Under the pieces are notes generated by a model. It was not told the DNA's origin. It worked only from the letters and a program-made list of their open reading frames with translations, and ran no database searches. This document shows, piece after piece, positions 54,085 to 62,685 of a DNA stretch of 64,000 nucleotides. The DNA is taken from NCBI GenBank assembly GCA_013177805.1, contig JABLXU010000009.1:124001-188000 (forward strand), given 5' to 3'. Origin of the DNA: Candidatus Omnitrophota bacterium. Its GTDB lineage: Bacteria; Hinthialibacterota; Hinthialibacteria; Hinthialibacterales; Hinthialibacteraceae. The stretch's first letter is position 1, and the number at the start of each line of letters is the position of its first letter. The position numbers were made by a program, and so were the translations under genes.

Positions 54085-55617
54085 ATGGTGTACATGGGAG
54101 TTGATATCGGGACCACGGGAACCAAGGCGGTGGTTTTTCGGCCGGACGGCACAGTGGCCGCCTCCGCGTACCGGGAGTATCCCTTAATTCATCCCCGGCC
54201 TGGTTGGGCGGAATTGGACCCGTGGCTAGTATGGGAAAGCGTGACCGAAGTCCTCCGCGAATCCGCCGGCCGAGCCAGGGAACCTATTCAAGCCATAGCC
54301 TTTTCCGCCCTGGGCGAGGCCGTTACGCCCGTGGATGCCCATGGCGAACCGCTCGACAACACCTTGATCGCCATGGACGTGCGGGCCGAACGTGAATGCG
54401 CCTGGCTGGGCGAACAACTCGGCCGGCGCGTGTTGTATGAAATCACCGGCCAGCCGCTCCACCCCATGTACAGTTTGAACAAGATCCTATGGTGGAAAAA
54501 CCACAAGCCGGAGGTCTATCGCAAGGCCCATAAATTCCTATGCTGGCAGGATTACGCCGTTTCCCGGCTGGGTTGCGATCCGGTGATCGACTATTCCCTG
54601 GCCTCCCGCATGTTCACCTTCGATTTGCGCCAAAAGACTTGGAACAGCCGGATTCTCGAAACCGCTGACCTCTCACCGGACCGTCTGCCCATCCCCCGGC
54701 CCAGCGGGACAATTATCGGAACCGTATCGCCATCGGCCGCGAGGGCATTGGGACTGACGGCCCACACCCGGGTGATCGCGGGCGGATTTGACCAACCCGC
54801 GGCGGCATTGGGAGCCGGCATTCTCACGCCAGGGACCGCCGTGGACGGTCTGGGCACCGTGGAGTGCATCACCCCCGCGCTGGACCGCCCGGTCACGGAT
54901 GATTCCCTCCTCGAGGGCAATATCCCCTGCTGTCCGCACGTGGTGGAAGGACTCTATATCTTCATGGCGTTCAATTTCACCGGTGGCAACCTGCTGCGCT
55001 GGTACCGGGATCAATTCGCCCACGAGGAAAAACTGGAAGCGGAACAGACCGGGCGGGACGTGTACGATCTCATCATCGAAAAAGCCCTGCGAACCGAAAC
55101 CGCGGCCATGGTCCTGCCCCATTTTTTGGGAACCGGCACTCCCCATCTGGATCCGCATTCCCGCGGGGCCTTCCTCGGCCTGACCTTGGACGTCACGCGC
55201 CACCAACTGGCCCGCGCGATCCTTGAGGGTATCGGTTATGAAATGCTGTTGAACCTCTCCCTCCTTGAACGGGCAGGCGTTTCCATCGGCGAACTGCGCG
55301 CCACGGGGGGAGGGGCCAAGTCACCCGCCTGGCTGCGTATGAAAGCCAATCTGTTCGGCAAACGGATCACGGCCATGAAAACCACTGAAGGCGGCTGTCT
55401 CGCCATGGCCATGCAGTCGGCCACGGCCTGCGGGGAGTACGGGAGCATCCAGGAAGCCATCGGCCAGGCCCTCCGATTCGGAGAGACGTACGAACCGGAT
55501 CCGGAGCAACAGGCCTATTACCAAAAACGGTTCGAAACGTACATGAAAATCTACCCCCGGCTAAAGGAGCTCAACCACGAACTGGCGGAGTTGGGGCAAA
55601 CGGCGCGCAATCCATAA
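54085..55617 (+). CDS. FGGY family sugar kinase (gluconokinase-like)
   Basis: A 510-residue kinase. YMGVDIGTTGTKAVVF is the phosphate loop, IAFSALGEAVTPVD and the FGGY signature region GGFDQPAAALGAG follow, and ATGGGAKSPAWLRMKANLFG near the C-terminus closes the fold. The substrate cannot be fixed; gluconate, xylulose or related keto sugars are candidates. GGAGG lies about 9 nt before the ATG. It is followed at 24 bp by a NusG paralogue and then by an aldolase, so the three probably form an operon for a sugar or sugar acid. Confidence 0.9.
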   Translation: MVYMGVDIGTTGTKAVVFRPDGTVAASAYREYPLIHPRPGWAELDPWLVWESVTEVLRESAGRAREPIQAIAFSALGEAVTPVDAHGEPLDNTLIAMDVRAERECAWLGEQLGRRVLYEITGQPLHPMYSLNKILWWKNHKPEVYRKAHKFLCWQDYAVSRLGCDPVIDYSLASRMFTFDLRQKTWNSRILETADLSPDRLPIPRPSGTIIGTVSPSAARALGLTAHTRVIAGGFDQPAAALGAGILTPGTAVDGLGTVECITPALDRPVTDDSLLEGNIPCCPHVVEGLYIFMAFNFTGGNLLRWYRDQFAHEEKLEAEQTGRDVYDLIIEKALRTETAAMVLPHFLGTGTPHLDPHSRGAFLGLTLDVTRHQLARAILEGIGYEMLLNLSLLERAGVSIGELRATGGGAKSPAWLRMKANLFGKRITAMKTTEGGCLAMAMQSATACGEYGSIQEAIGQALRFGETYEPDPEQQAYYQKRFETYMKIYPRLKELNHELAELGQTARNP

Positions 55618-55641
55618 ATCAGACGAAGTACGGAAAATCTT

Positions 55642-56193
55642 ATGGATACACGAAATCCCACATGCAACCGGCGGTGGCCGCCCGGGCGGGATCTGGAGGC
55701 TGATTTGGGGTATTGGAAAGTGGCCCGGATCCGGTCCCGCAACGAGAAGGTGTTGGCCCGGGACTGCGAAGCGCTGGGCATCTCCTATTATCTGCCGCTT
55801 TACATCAAACGGACACGGCGGCGGGACAACAACAAGCCCCGCAAGAGTTTGTTGCCGTTGTTTTCGGGATATTTCCCTTTTGTGGCGCGGGAAGAGAGCC
55901 ACCGGTTGCTGCTCGAAACCGGGCGCGTGGCCCAGGTCATGGAAGTTCCCGATCAGCGCCGGTTCGTGGATGATTTACTCCAAATTTGGAACACCCTGGA
56001 AACCGGGACTCCCATTCTCGCCGTGGAACCCATCACCCCAGGACAGAAAGTCCGTATCCAGGAAGGGCCGCTGGCGGGGATGACCGGAGTGGTCAGCGAA
56101 GTCCGGGATGAGTGTTGCCTTCTGCTGGCCGTGGAGGCGTTCCAGATGGCCGTGCGCGTCCGGATCGAACGGTGTGAGGTGGAAGTTTTGTAA
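55642..56193 (+). CDS. NusG/RfaH-type transcription elongation factor paralogue
   Basis: A 183-residue protein. The NGN domain starts LGYWKVARIRSRNEKVLARD, with YYLPLYIKRTRRR and LLPLFSGYFPFVA typical of specialised NusG proteins. The C-terminal KOW domain is PGQKVRIQEGPLAGMTGVVS. The housekeeping nusG normally lies beside secE and ribosomal genes; none are here, so this is a specialised paralogue. Such factors usually stimulate long surface-polysaccharide operons; here it sits inside a sugar kinase/aldolase trio. Its target operon is unknown. Confidence 0.88.
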   Translation: MDTRNPTCNRRWPPGRDLEADLGYWKVARIRSRNEKVLARDCEALGISYYLPLYIKRTRRRDNNKPRKSLLPLFSGYFPFVAREESHRLLLETGRVAQVMEVPDQRRFVDDLLQIWNTLETGTPILAVEPITPGQKVRIQEGPLAGMTGVVSEVRDECCLLLAVEAFQMAVRVRIERCEVEVL

Positions 56194-56225
56194 AACCTAA
56201 TTCAAAGAAGGGGAGACAAACCGCT

Positions 56226-57026
56226 ATGCTTGGCAAAAAAATGCGTGAATGCCTCCATGACGGGACGGTGGTGTATGGAACGCAACTGACCGCCCTGCCC
56301 AGCACCCGGACCGCCGCCCGGCTGGCGGGAGCGGGCCTGGATTTCATCTTCATCGACACAGAACATATCCCGTTGGACCGGGAGACCGTCAGCTGGATGT
56401 GCCACTACCTGGCCTCCCGGAACGTGTGCCCCGTGGTGCGGGTGGCCTACCCGAGCCGGCATTTGATCGCCATGGCCGCCGACGCCGGGGCGCAGGGGAT
56501 CGTGGTGCCGTATGTCGAAACGGAGGAGGAAGTGCGGGAAATCGTGGCCGCGGTGCGATACCGTCCCCTGAAAGGCCAGCGGGTGCAGGAACATTTATCC
56601 GGCACGCACTTGTTGAACGAGGAAACGCAAGCCTACTTGAACAGTTGGAATCAACAGGCCTTCATCCTGGCGGGCATCGAGAGCGTGACGGCCTATGAAC
56701 GGCTGGACGCGTTGATGAATGTCCCGTTCCTGGACGGGGTTTTTATCGGCCCGCACGACTTGAGCATTTCGCTGGGTTTGCCCGAACAATACAACCATCC
56801 CGATTTTTTGCGGGTGGTGGAAAACATCTTTCAACGCGCCCGCCAAGCGGGATTGGGGGCGGGTTTTCATATCAAGCCCAAGCAGGTCCCTATCGAGCGC
56901 ATGCGGAAATGGATCCGGCTGGGGCTCAATTGGTTTTTGTATTCCAACGACGCGGATATTTTGGCTGATACCCTGATCGACCGCCTGGGGGAAATCCGGC
57001 AGCCGGAAACGGGGCTCGCCGATTGA
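56226..57026 (+). CDS. HpcH/HpaI-type class II aldolase
   Basis: A 266-residue aldolase/citrate lyase-family protein. DFIFIDTEHIPLDRE, VVRVAYPSRHLIAMAADAG, GIVVPYVETEEE, ILAGIESVTAYERLD and FIGPHDLSISLGLP give the metal-binding acids and phosphate/pyruvate site. Members cleave 2-keto-3-deoxy sugar acids (for example KDR) or aromatic-degradation intermediates to pyruvate and an aldehyde. With the kinase two genes upstream it suggests a sugar-acid route. It converges with the ABC ATPase gene, 1 bp apart. Confidence 0.9.
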   Translation: MLGKKMRECLHDGTVVYGTQLTALPSTRTAARLAGAGLDFIFIDTEHIPLDRETVSWMCHYLASRNVCPVVRVAYPSRHLIAMAADAGAQGIVVPYVETEEEVREIVAAVRYRPLKGQRVQEHLSGTHLLNEETQAYLNSWNQQAFILAGIESVTAYERLDALMNVPFLDGVFIGPHDLSISLGLPEQYNHPDFLRVVENIFQRARQAGLGAGFHIKPKQVPIERMRKWIRLGLNWFLYSNDADILADTLIDRLGEIRQPETGLAD

Positions 57027-57027
57027 A

Positions 57028-57714
57028 TCAAGTTGAAATTTGGGAGGCGGCGAGTTTTTCTTCGATCCGGCCTTGCCGGATGTCAAACCACCGGCTGGCG
57101 CGCAGATCGGCCACCGGGCCGTGCGTGACCAGGATGACCATCCCGCCCTGCCGGTTGAATTTGGCCAACAGATCGAGCACCTCACGGGCGTTGTGAGGGT
57201 CCAGGTTGCCCGTGGGCTCATCCGCGAGGATCATCCGGGGCTGGGTGATCATCGCGCGGGCGATCGCCGTGCGTTGCTTTTCTCCCGCGCTCAATTGGGC
57301 CGGGAGATGGTAAATCCGGTCCCTCAGGCCGAATTGGTCCAACAAATCACGGGCTTCCTTCCGGATGGTGAGCCGGGATTCGACGCCCGCCGCGGCCATC
57401 ACGTTTTCCTCCACGGTCAGATAGGGAATCAGGTGAAACATCTGGAACACGAATCCGATGTTGCGGGCGCGGAAACGGGCGCGCTCTTTGACGCTCATCG
57501 CGTACAAATCGGTATCCCCCATCCAGACCCGGCCGCGGCTGGGGCGCATCATCCCGCCCAGAATCTGGAGCAGCGTGGTCTTGCCGCTGCCGCTGGGCCC
57601 CTGGATCACAACGAACTGCCCTTCTTCGATTTCCAGGCTGATGTCATCCAACGCGGTGACGGTTCCCCGGCGGCCGGAGAAAATTTTGGATATATTTTCG
57701 AATTTCACGTTCAT
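57028..57714 (-). CDS. LolD/MacB-type ABC transporter ATPase
   Basis: A 228-residue ATPase. Walker A is GPSGSGKT, Q-loop is [19 protein letters not shown], signature is [15 protein letters not shown] and Walker B is [12 protein letters not shown]. These traits place it with ATPases that serve FtsX-fold permeases in lipoprotein release, macrolide export and similar mechanotransmission systems. The permease gene lies upstream on the same strand, 240 bp away, so shared transcription is likely. That gap has no other feature. Confidence 0.92.
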   Translation of the reverse strand: MNVKFENISKIFSGRRGTVTALDDISLEIEEGQFVVIQGPSGSGKTTLLQILGGMMRPSRGRVWMGDTDLYAMSVKERARFRARNIGFVFQMFHLIPYLTVEENVMAAAGVESRLTIRKEARDLLDQFGLRDRIYHLPAQLSAGEKQRTAIARAMITQPRMILADEPTGNLDPHNAREVLDLLAKFNRQGGMVILVTHGPVADLRASRWFDIRQGRIEEKLAASQIST

Positions 57715-57954
57715 GGTCAATGATGGATTTATCCTTTCAAAAACAGGCCGACAGGCCGGTGTGGTTCCCAATGCATGGCTGGGATTGGCCTCTTAGGATT
57801 CCTGAACGGTTACGCGACTGGTGGTTCAATTCGTCTTTCTCTTCTCGAGGCCGAGGGAATTGAATTTTGTCCGCCAAATTTCTCCGGGCTTTGATATGGG
57901 CTCATCCTGTGCGAAACCCTAAACCATGGCGGGATGGAAACCAATGGCGCAATA

Positions 57955-59100
57955 TCATTCTTCCCGCAGGGCTTCGGCCGGGTCCTGAGTGGCGGCCAGC
58001 ATGGCCGGAATGAAACTGGAAACAGCCGCAAACACCGGCGCGGCGATCAAGGACCACGTCAGCAAATCGAGCATGGGGCGCACATTCTTGGCCGTAACCT
58101 TGAAGATCTCCGGGCCGGAATGCAGCGCGAAAGCCGTACCGATCAAGAAACCCAGCACGGCCCCCGCCAAGCCGATTAAAACCGCTTTGCTTAAAAACAA
58201 CGCCGCAATCTGGTTCCCGCCGCGCCCCAGCGCCCGGAGAATGCCCACTTCTTCGCGCCGCTCCCGCGCGTTGAGAAACGCCATCGTGCCGATCCACACG
58301 GCGCAGACGCCGATGACCACCGGGATGACCAGGGAGAAATAATTTTCCATCAGTTCGCGCTGCCGGGTGCGCGCGTCGGCGATGGACCGCTTGAGAATGA
58401 CCTTGGCATCGGGCAAGACAGCGGCCAATTGTTCCCGCAAGACTTCCAAGGGATCCTTGCCGGGCAGCAGGCAGTAACAATTCAGCGCCTGGATTTCGTT
58501 GATTTTGCCTTCCATGCCCAACAATTGTTGGACATCGGGGAGGGCGGCCAGAACGCGGATGTCATCCTCGTTGCCCATTTCCGACAAGCATTCCCGCACG
58601 GTGAATGTTTTCCCCCGCAGATTGATGGTATCCCCCGGCGACAACTCGAAGGCTTGCGCCAATTGATAACCCACGTACACGGTTCCCGGCTCGATGGTGA
58701 AAATCATGGGCGATTTTTCCTGACCGGGGGGCGAGAGTTCGGGCGCGATGCCGGTCAGGATGATTTCCCTGCCCTGCCAGGTGATGGATTGATGCAGTGT
58801 GGCCAGCAGATGGGCATACAGCAAGCCTTTTTGCTGAGCCAGGCGGTACGCGAATTCTTCGGGCATGGTTTGGTCGGAATAGCCATTGGCGTAAAAGCGC
58901 TCCATGTCGGTGTCCTTGGCGATAACGCGCAGGTTGTACCCCATGTCGCGCATCAACCGGATGGTCTCCCGCTTGGAAGCTTCGGCCGTGGTTAAAAAGG
59001 CCACCACGAAGGCTACCGCCACGGTCACCGCCGCCAGGCTCAAGCCAAAATTGATTTTCCGGTGCCAAATCTCTTTCCACATCAAGGTGAAGATGCTCAT
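57955..59100 (-). CDS. FtsX-type ABC transporter permease
   Basis: A 381-residue permease. One N-terminal helix (about 18-39) is followed by a large external MacB-like domain (about 50-255), and three C-terminal helices lie at about 270-375, with the FtsX loop MAFLNARERREEVGILRALGRGG. This is the architecture of MacB/LolE-like mechanotransmission proteins. The ATG overlaps the stop of the upstream gene by ATGA, giving tight coupling. GAGG lies about 10 nt before it. Works with the ATPase downstream. Confidence 0.9.
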   Translation of the reverse strand: MSIFTLMWKEIWHRKINFGLSLAAVTVAVAFVVAFLTTAEASKRETIRLMRDMGYNLRVIAKDTDMERFYANGYSDQTMPEEFAYRLAQQKGLLYAHLLATLHQSITWQGREIILTGIAPELSPPGQEKSPMIFTIEPGTVYVGYQLAQAFELSPGDTINLRGKTFTVRECLSEMGNEDDIRVLAALPDVQQLLGMEGKINEIQALNCYCLLPGKDPLEVLREQLAAVLPDAKVILKRSIADARTRQRELMENYFSLVIPVVIGVCAVWIGTMAFLNARERREEVGILRALGRGGNQIAALFLSKAVLIGLAGAVLGFLIGTAFALHSGPEIFKVTAKNVRPMLDLLTWSLIAAPVFAAVSSFIPAMLAATQDPAEALREE

Positions 59101-60347
59101 ACAGCTTTTCCTCTCGCGCATAAGATAATCACCAGGCCGCCTGCCAGACTCAATCCAATCAGGCCTCCCATGATCCAGACAACCAGACGCCAAGGGGAGG
59201 ATGCCATCTCCCGGACATGATTCTCTCTGACGGCATTGCCAATATTACTATACGATTCTCCTCTGCCGGGGGGAACCAGTGCATGGTCACCCGCAACCAA
59301 TCCGGCGAAGGAATCGTCCGGACTCTCGATTCGCGTCACTTCTTCATAACCGGTCAACACGGGTGGAGTCCAACCGATTCCCGCATTCAAACGTTGCCCC
59401 GCCGCGCTGCCGAGGGAGAGGATCTGGCTGATTTCGGTCTTGACCAGAGGATTATCGGGATCGAATCCCAACCGCTCCACCAGTTCATTCCGGTATGAGC
59501 GCGGCCACCGGCCTGGAATCATGGTCCCTAGCAGCCAGGAACGGTCCAGACCGCATTCACAGGACAAGCCAATCACGGAAACAATCCCTCCCAGCGCCGC
59601 CGGAGTGATTGTTTCACCCGTCAGGATGGGTCCGATCCGGCGGCCGCGCCCATACAACACCGCGGCCTGTGGCACGCGGGTATCGGCCGGATGGATTCCC
59701 AAGCTCCATACCAGGATAGCCTCCTGGAGCAGGTCATCTTGTTTCAAAACCAAGAGTTCGGGAGGATTTTCGATCGGTTTAGGCAATAAATCCTTGGTTT
59801 GCCAAATCCGTTGGATGACCTCACGGGCGCATTGCAGGACCCGGCGGTTTTCTTCGCCATCGGTTCCTTCAACCAACAGGATCACACCGTAGGCACGCAA
59901 CGCAGCCGTCCGGATCCGGTCACGCACGGGGGAAGCCGTTACCGCCTCCAGCCGCGCGGGAATGGATTCATCCCCGGAGGATAGCGCATCCATCAAGGCG
60001 ACCGGAAGAGATCGTCCTTCCGGCGAGACCAACACAGCGCAGGGTAACGTTGGGGAAGAATTCGCGGGTAAGTAATCCAAGGCCAGGTGATCGTGGTCTT
60101 TTACGATATCCACGATCTCCAACACAATGTTGGATTCTTTCAAGACCGTGGAAGCCGTTTTTTCGATCGCGGCGGTCCGTGCGGGCGGAACGGTCCCGTC
60201 CACGAAAACATACAGCCGGTAGCGGCTGGAGTCGAAATCCACGAATCCCACATCCCGGACGTTATAGCGGCAGGCGTCCGCCGGGAGCACCGCCCCGGCC
60301 GCGCATACCAGCATCCAACCAAGCCACTCCAATCGAATTTGGCGCAA
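59097..60347 (-). CDS. Exported membrane-anchored protein of the ABC locus, function unknown
   Basis: A 416-residue protein. A signal segment (about 1-26) precedes CRYNVRDVGFVDFDSSRYRL, then two alternating beta-alpha stretches ending LPCAVLVSPEGRSLPVAL, which resemble a thioredoxin-type fold with a cis-proline but no CxxC; this is inference. A central part has PQAAVLYGRGRRIGP and SVIGLSCECGLDRSWLLGTM. A membrane helix (about 390-410) and a short cytosolic tail end the protein. TTG start with GAGG close upstream. The overlap with the permease gene ties it to the ABC system, perhaps as substrate receptor or partner. Confidence 0.75.
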   Translation of the reverse strand: MRQIRLEWLGWMLVCAAGAVLPADACRYNVRDVGFVDFDSSRYRLYVFVDGTVPPARTAAIEKTASTVLKESNIVLEIVDIVKDHDHLALDYLPANSSPTLPCAVLVSPEGRSLPVALMDALSSGDESIPARLEAVTASPVRDRIRTAALRAYGVILLVEGTDGEENRRVLQCAREVIQRIWQTKDLLPKPIENPPELLVLKQDDLLQEAILVWSLGIHPADTRVPQAAVLYGRGRRIGPILTGETITPAALGGIVSVIGLSCECGLDRSWLLGTMIPGRWPRSYRNELVERLGFDPDNPLVKTEISQILSLGSAAGQRLNAGIGWTPPVLTGYEEVTRIESPDDSFAGLVAGDHALVPPGRGESYSNIGNAVRENHVREMASSPWRLVVWIMGGLIGLSLAGGLVIILCARGKAV

Positions 60348-60432
60348 CAGGACCTCGTTTTGTTACTTGAATTCTCTTCCGGAAGCCGCGCGTGGGTGAG
60401 AATTCTATCTTCCCTGATATATCTTCCATGAG

Positions 60433-60831
60433 TCATTCAAAACCATTCCAGGAGCTCCACATCATCCGGATTCCCATGAGAAATAAAAGAATCGCGAAAC
60501 CGAACTGCAGAGTCCGGTTGGAAACCATACCCACCACGGTAGCGCCGATGTTGGCTCCGATAATCACCGTCACGCTCATAATCAGCACGATGTGAAAATC
60601 GATGTGGATCTCGGGATTCATGTAATAGCGGATGGAGCCCATCAAGGCCACGGGGACCATGACGCAGAGGCTGATCCCCTGCGCTTCCTTCTGGGGCAGC
60701 GAGGCCAGGATGGTCAGCACGGGAACCATGATGATCCCCCCGCCCACTCCGAACATGGCACTGAAAATCCCCGATAGCAGCCCGAGCAACAAATACACCA
60801 AGATGGGATTCGCGGAAATATCGAACGGCAT
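60433..60831 (-). CDS. Half-size TauE/SafE membrane protein
   Basis: A 132-residue protein with about four hydrophobic helices. LLLGLLSGIFSAMFGVGGGIIMVPVL is the N-terminal TauE/SafE repeat signature, here one repeat only, with MIGANIGATVVG-like sequence and a final helix. Full-length members have two repeats (about 250 residues), so this would have to dimerise. The family exports sulfite, sulfoacetate or other organosulfur anions. AAGGAG stands 8 nt before the ATG. Located between moeB and the exported-protein gene. Confidence 0.88.
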   Translation of the reverse strand: MPFDISANPILVYLLLGLLSGIFSAMFGVGGGIIMVPVLTILASLPQKEAQGISLCVMVPVALMGSIRYYMNPEIHIDFHIVLIMSVTVIIGANIGATVVGMVSNRTLQFGFAILLFLMGIRMMWSSWNGFE

Positions 60832-60881
60832 TCGATGACTCCTTGAGTCGATGGGATGTTCCTTGGAAAAGAGACCCTTGA

Positions 60882-61631
60882 TCAGCGGCCACCGCAGGTT
60901 TGGCACGCGGGATCTCTTTGGACGCGGATTTTCTTGAATATCATGTCCCGTAAATCGCAAACAAGCAACACCCCGAAGAGCGGTTCTCCCAATCCGGTGA
61001 GGATTTTGATGGCTTCCATGGCGCCCAGGCACCCGGCGGCGCCGGATACTGCTCCAAAAACCGGGAACCGGCGTCTCCATTGCGTGGGAGGATGGGGGTG
61101 CAAACAACGCAGGCAGGGCGTGCGCCCGGGAAGGATCGAGGTGACGCGCGCTTCGAGTTCGTACATGGCGCATTCGATCATCGGCTTGTTTTGCCGGACG
61201 GCCTCGCGGTTCATCAAGAACCGTTCTTCGAACAACGGGGCGCAGTCAATCACCAGGTCGGACTGCTCCACCAGCATGGCGGCGTTGGCTTCGGTCACGT
61301 TTTCTTCGACGGCCACGATCTCCAGGCGGGGATTCAGTTCGCGCAGCCGGCGGGCGGCGCATTGCGCGCGGGGTTTGCCGATCCAATCGTGGGTCATAAG
61401 GATCTGGCGGTTCAAATCACTGGGTTTCACGTGGCCGGCGTGGGCCAGCACCAAGCGGCCGATTCCCGCCGCCGCCAGTTCATACGCCACCACACCGCCC
61501 AGGCCGCCGCAACGGGAAATCAACACGGACGCGCCTTTGAGAATCCGCTGGCCTTCCTCGCCGAAATCCGGCACCGCCATCTGCCAGGCATAGGTTTGGA
61601 GGTCTTCCTGAGTCAATACCGGCCGGGTCAA
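60882..61631 (-). CDS. moeB: E1-like adenylyltransferase (MoeB/ThiF)
   Basis: A 249-residue E1-type enzyme. The Rossmann ATP site is SRCGGLGGVVAYELAAAGIGR, and DLNRQIL, a CLRC pair and a terminal CQTC zinc pair are present. It adenylates the C-terminus of a sulfur-carrier protein. The start is a TTG (61631) overlapping the moaD stop, with GGGAGG 6 nt upstream; translational coupling with moaD confirms the pairing. The symbol follows the molybdenum context, though a thiamine role is not excluded. Confidence 0.9.
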   Translation of the reverse strand: MTRPVLTQEDLQTYAWQMAVPDFGEEGQRILKGASVLISRCGGLGGVVAYELAAAGIGRLVLAHAGHVKPSDLNRQILMTHDWIGKPRAQCAARRLRELNPRLEIVAVEENVTEANAAMLVEQSDLVIDCAPLFEERFLMNREAVRQNKPMIECAMYELEARVTSILPGRTPCLRCLHPHPPTQWRRRFPVFGAVSGAAGCLGAMEAIKILTGLGEPLFGVLLVCDLRDMIFKKIRVQRDPACQTCGGR

Positions 61632-61945
61632 CCGTTCCTCCCATGGGGTTTGCTTTTCTTTGATATTACTCCCCCGGCAATGGGGGAAAGAATTGTCACG
61701 ATATCGCCGTCGTGGAGCGGGGCGGGTTGATGCCAGTTCACCTGTTCCTCATTGACCGATAGCAGCAGCACCGGGCGCAGCCGGTCATTCTGATCGAGCA
61801 ACGCAGAGTGGAACGGTTCGCCGTAGCGGGCCGCCAGACCGCGAAGTAATTCCTGAACCGTGCAGGGACCGCCGGTTTCCACTGTTTCCGCGGCCCGGCC
61901 GGTGTGCTGTTTGAGAAACGCCGAATATTCCACCGTGATTTTCAT
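61628..61945 (-). CDS. moaD: MoaD/ThiS-type sulfur carrier with C-terminal extension
   Basis: A 105-residue beta-grasp protein. VEYSAFLKQHTG, VQELLRGLAARYG and the terminal DGDIVTILSPIAGG match MoaD, in which the diglycine receives AMP and then sulfur. Here thirteen further residues (VISKKSKPHGRNG) follow the diglycine. Either a protease removes the tail before activation, as known for some prokaryotic ubiquitin-like proteins, or the tail blocks function. Overlaps moeB (next gene) and modC (previous, by 4 nt). Confidence 0.85.
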   Translation of the reverse strand: MKITVEYSAFLKQHTGRAAETVETGGPCTVQELLRGLAARYGEPFHSALLDQNDRLRPVLLLSVNEEQVNWHQPAPLHDGDIVTILSPIAGGVISKKSKPHGRNG

Positions 61946-62685
61946 CGATCCTTCTCCAGAGGGGGACCAACAGGAGAAAACGGCGGGGTCCCGTAATCCG
62001 CCGGACTGCCGCCCATGTTATTCCTACTAGCCGGAATATCATGGGGGCCGCAGGGGGCGATCCGGCCGTCCTTGAGGATAAAAACGCAGTCGCCCAGGGT
62101 GATGGCTTCCTGCCAGTTGTGCGTCACGTGGAGGGCGGTGATGTTGTACTGCCGCCGGACGGAGAGTATCAGCTGGTACATGTCCCGGCGGGTTTCCTCA
62201 TCCAGCGCGCTCAGCGGTTCATCCAAAAGCAGGATGCGCGGGTGGAACGCCAGGGCGCGCCCCAGGGCGGCCCGTTGCGCCTCTCCCCCGCTGAGGCCAT
62301 GGGGGCGGCGGCCGAGCAGGTGGGTGATCCCGAGCACGCCGGCCAGTTCCCCGACGCGTTTCTCGATGGCGGCGGTATCCCATTTCCGCACGCGGAGGGC
62401 GAAAGCGAGGTGGTCGTGAACCGTCATGGAGGGGAACAAGGCGCCGTCTTGGGGAACGTATCCGATTCCCCGGTGCGCGGGTTTTAGAAAGGTCACGTCG
62501 CGCTCCATGAGAAAGATCCGGCCGGATTGCACGGGCTTGAGGCCGCAGAGGATTTCCAAGAGGGTGGTCTTGCCGCTGCCGGTCTTGCCCATCAGCACCG
62601 CGTATCGGCCGGTGGGGATTTCCAACGATATCCCATCCAGATGAAAAGCGCCGATCCGGTGCGAGAGATCTTGGATGAGAATCAT
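61942..62685 (-). CDS. modC: Molybdate/tungstate ABC importer ATPase
   Basis: A 247-residue ATPase. Walker A is GKTGSGKT, GIGYVPQDGALFPSMTVHDHL is the Q loop, the signature is GLSGGEAQRAALGRAL and Walker B is ILLLDEPLSALDE. The C-terminus is short, without the MOP regulatory domain of classical ModC, as in WtpC/TupC-type or small ModC proteins. It overlaps modB by 4 nt and moaD by 4 nt. Tungstate rather than molybdate is equally possible. Confidence 0.88.
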   Translation of the reverse strand: MILIQDLSHRIGAFHLDGISLEIPTGRYAVLMGKTGSGKTTLLEILCGLKPVQSGRIFLMERDVTFLKPAHRGIGYVPQDGALFPSMTVHDHLAFALRVRKWDTAAIEKRVGELAGVLGITHLLGRRPHGLSGGEAQRAALGRALAFHPRILLLDEPLSALDEETRRDMYQLILSVRRQYNITALHVTHNWQEAITLGDCVFILKDGRIAPCGPHDIPASRNNMGGSPADYGTPPFSPVGPPLEKDR

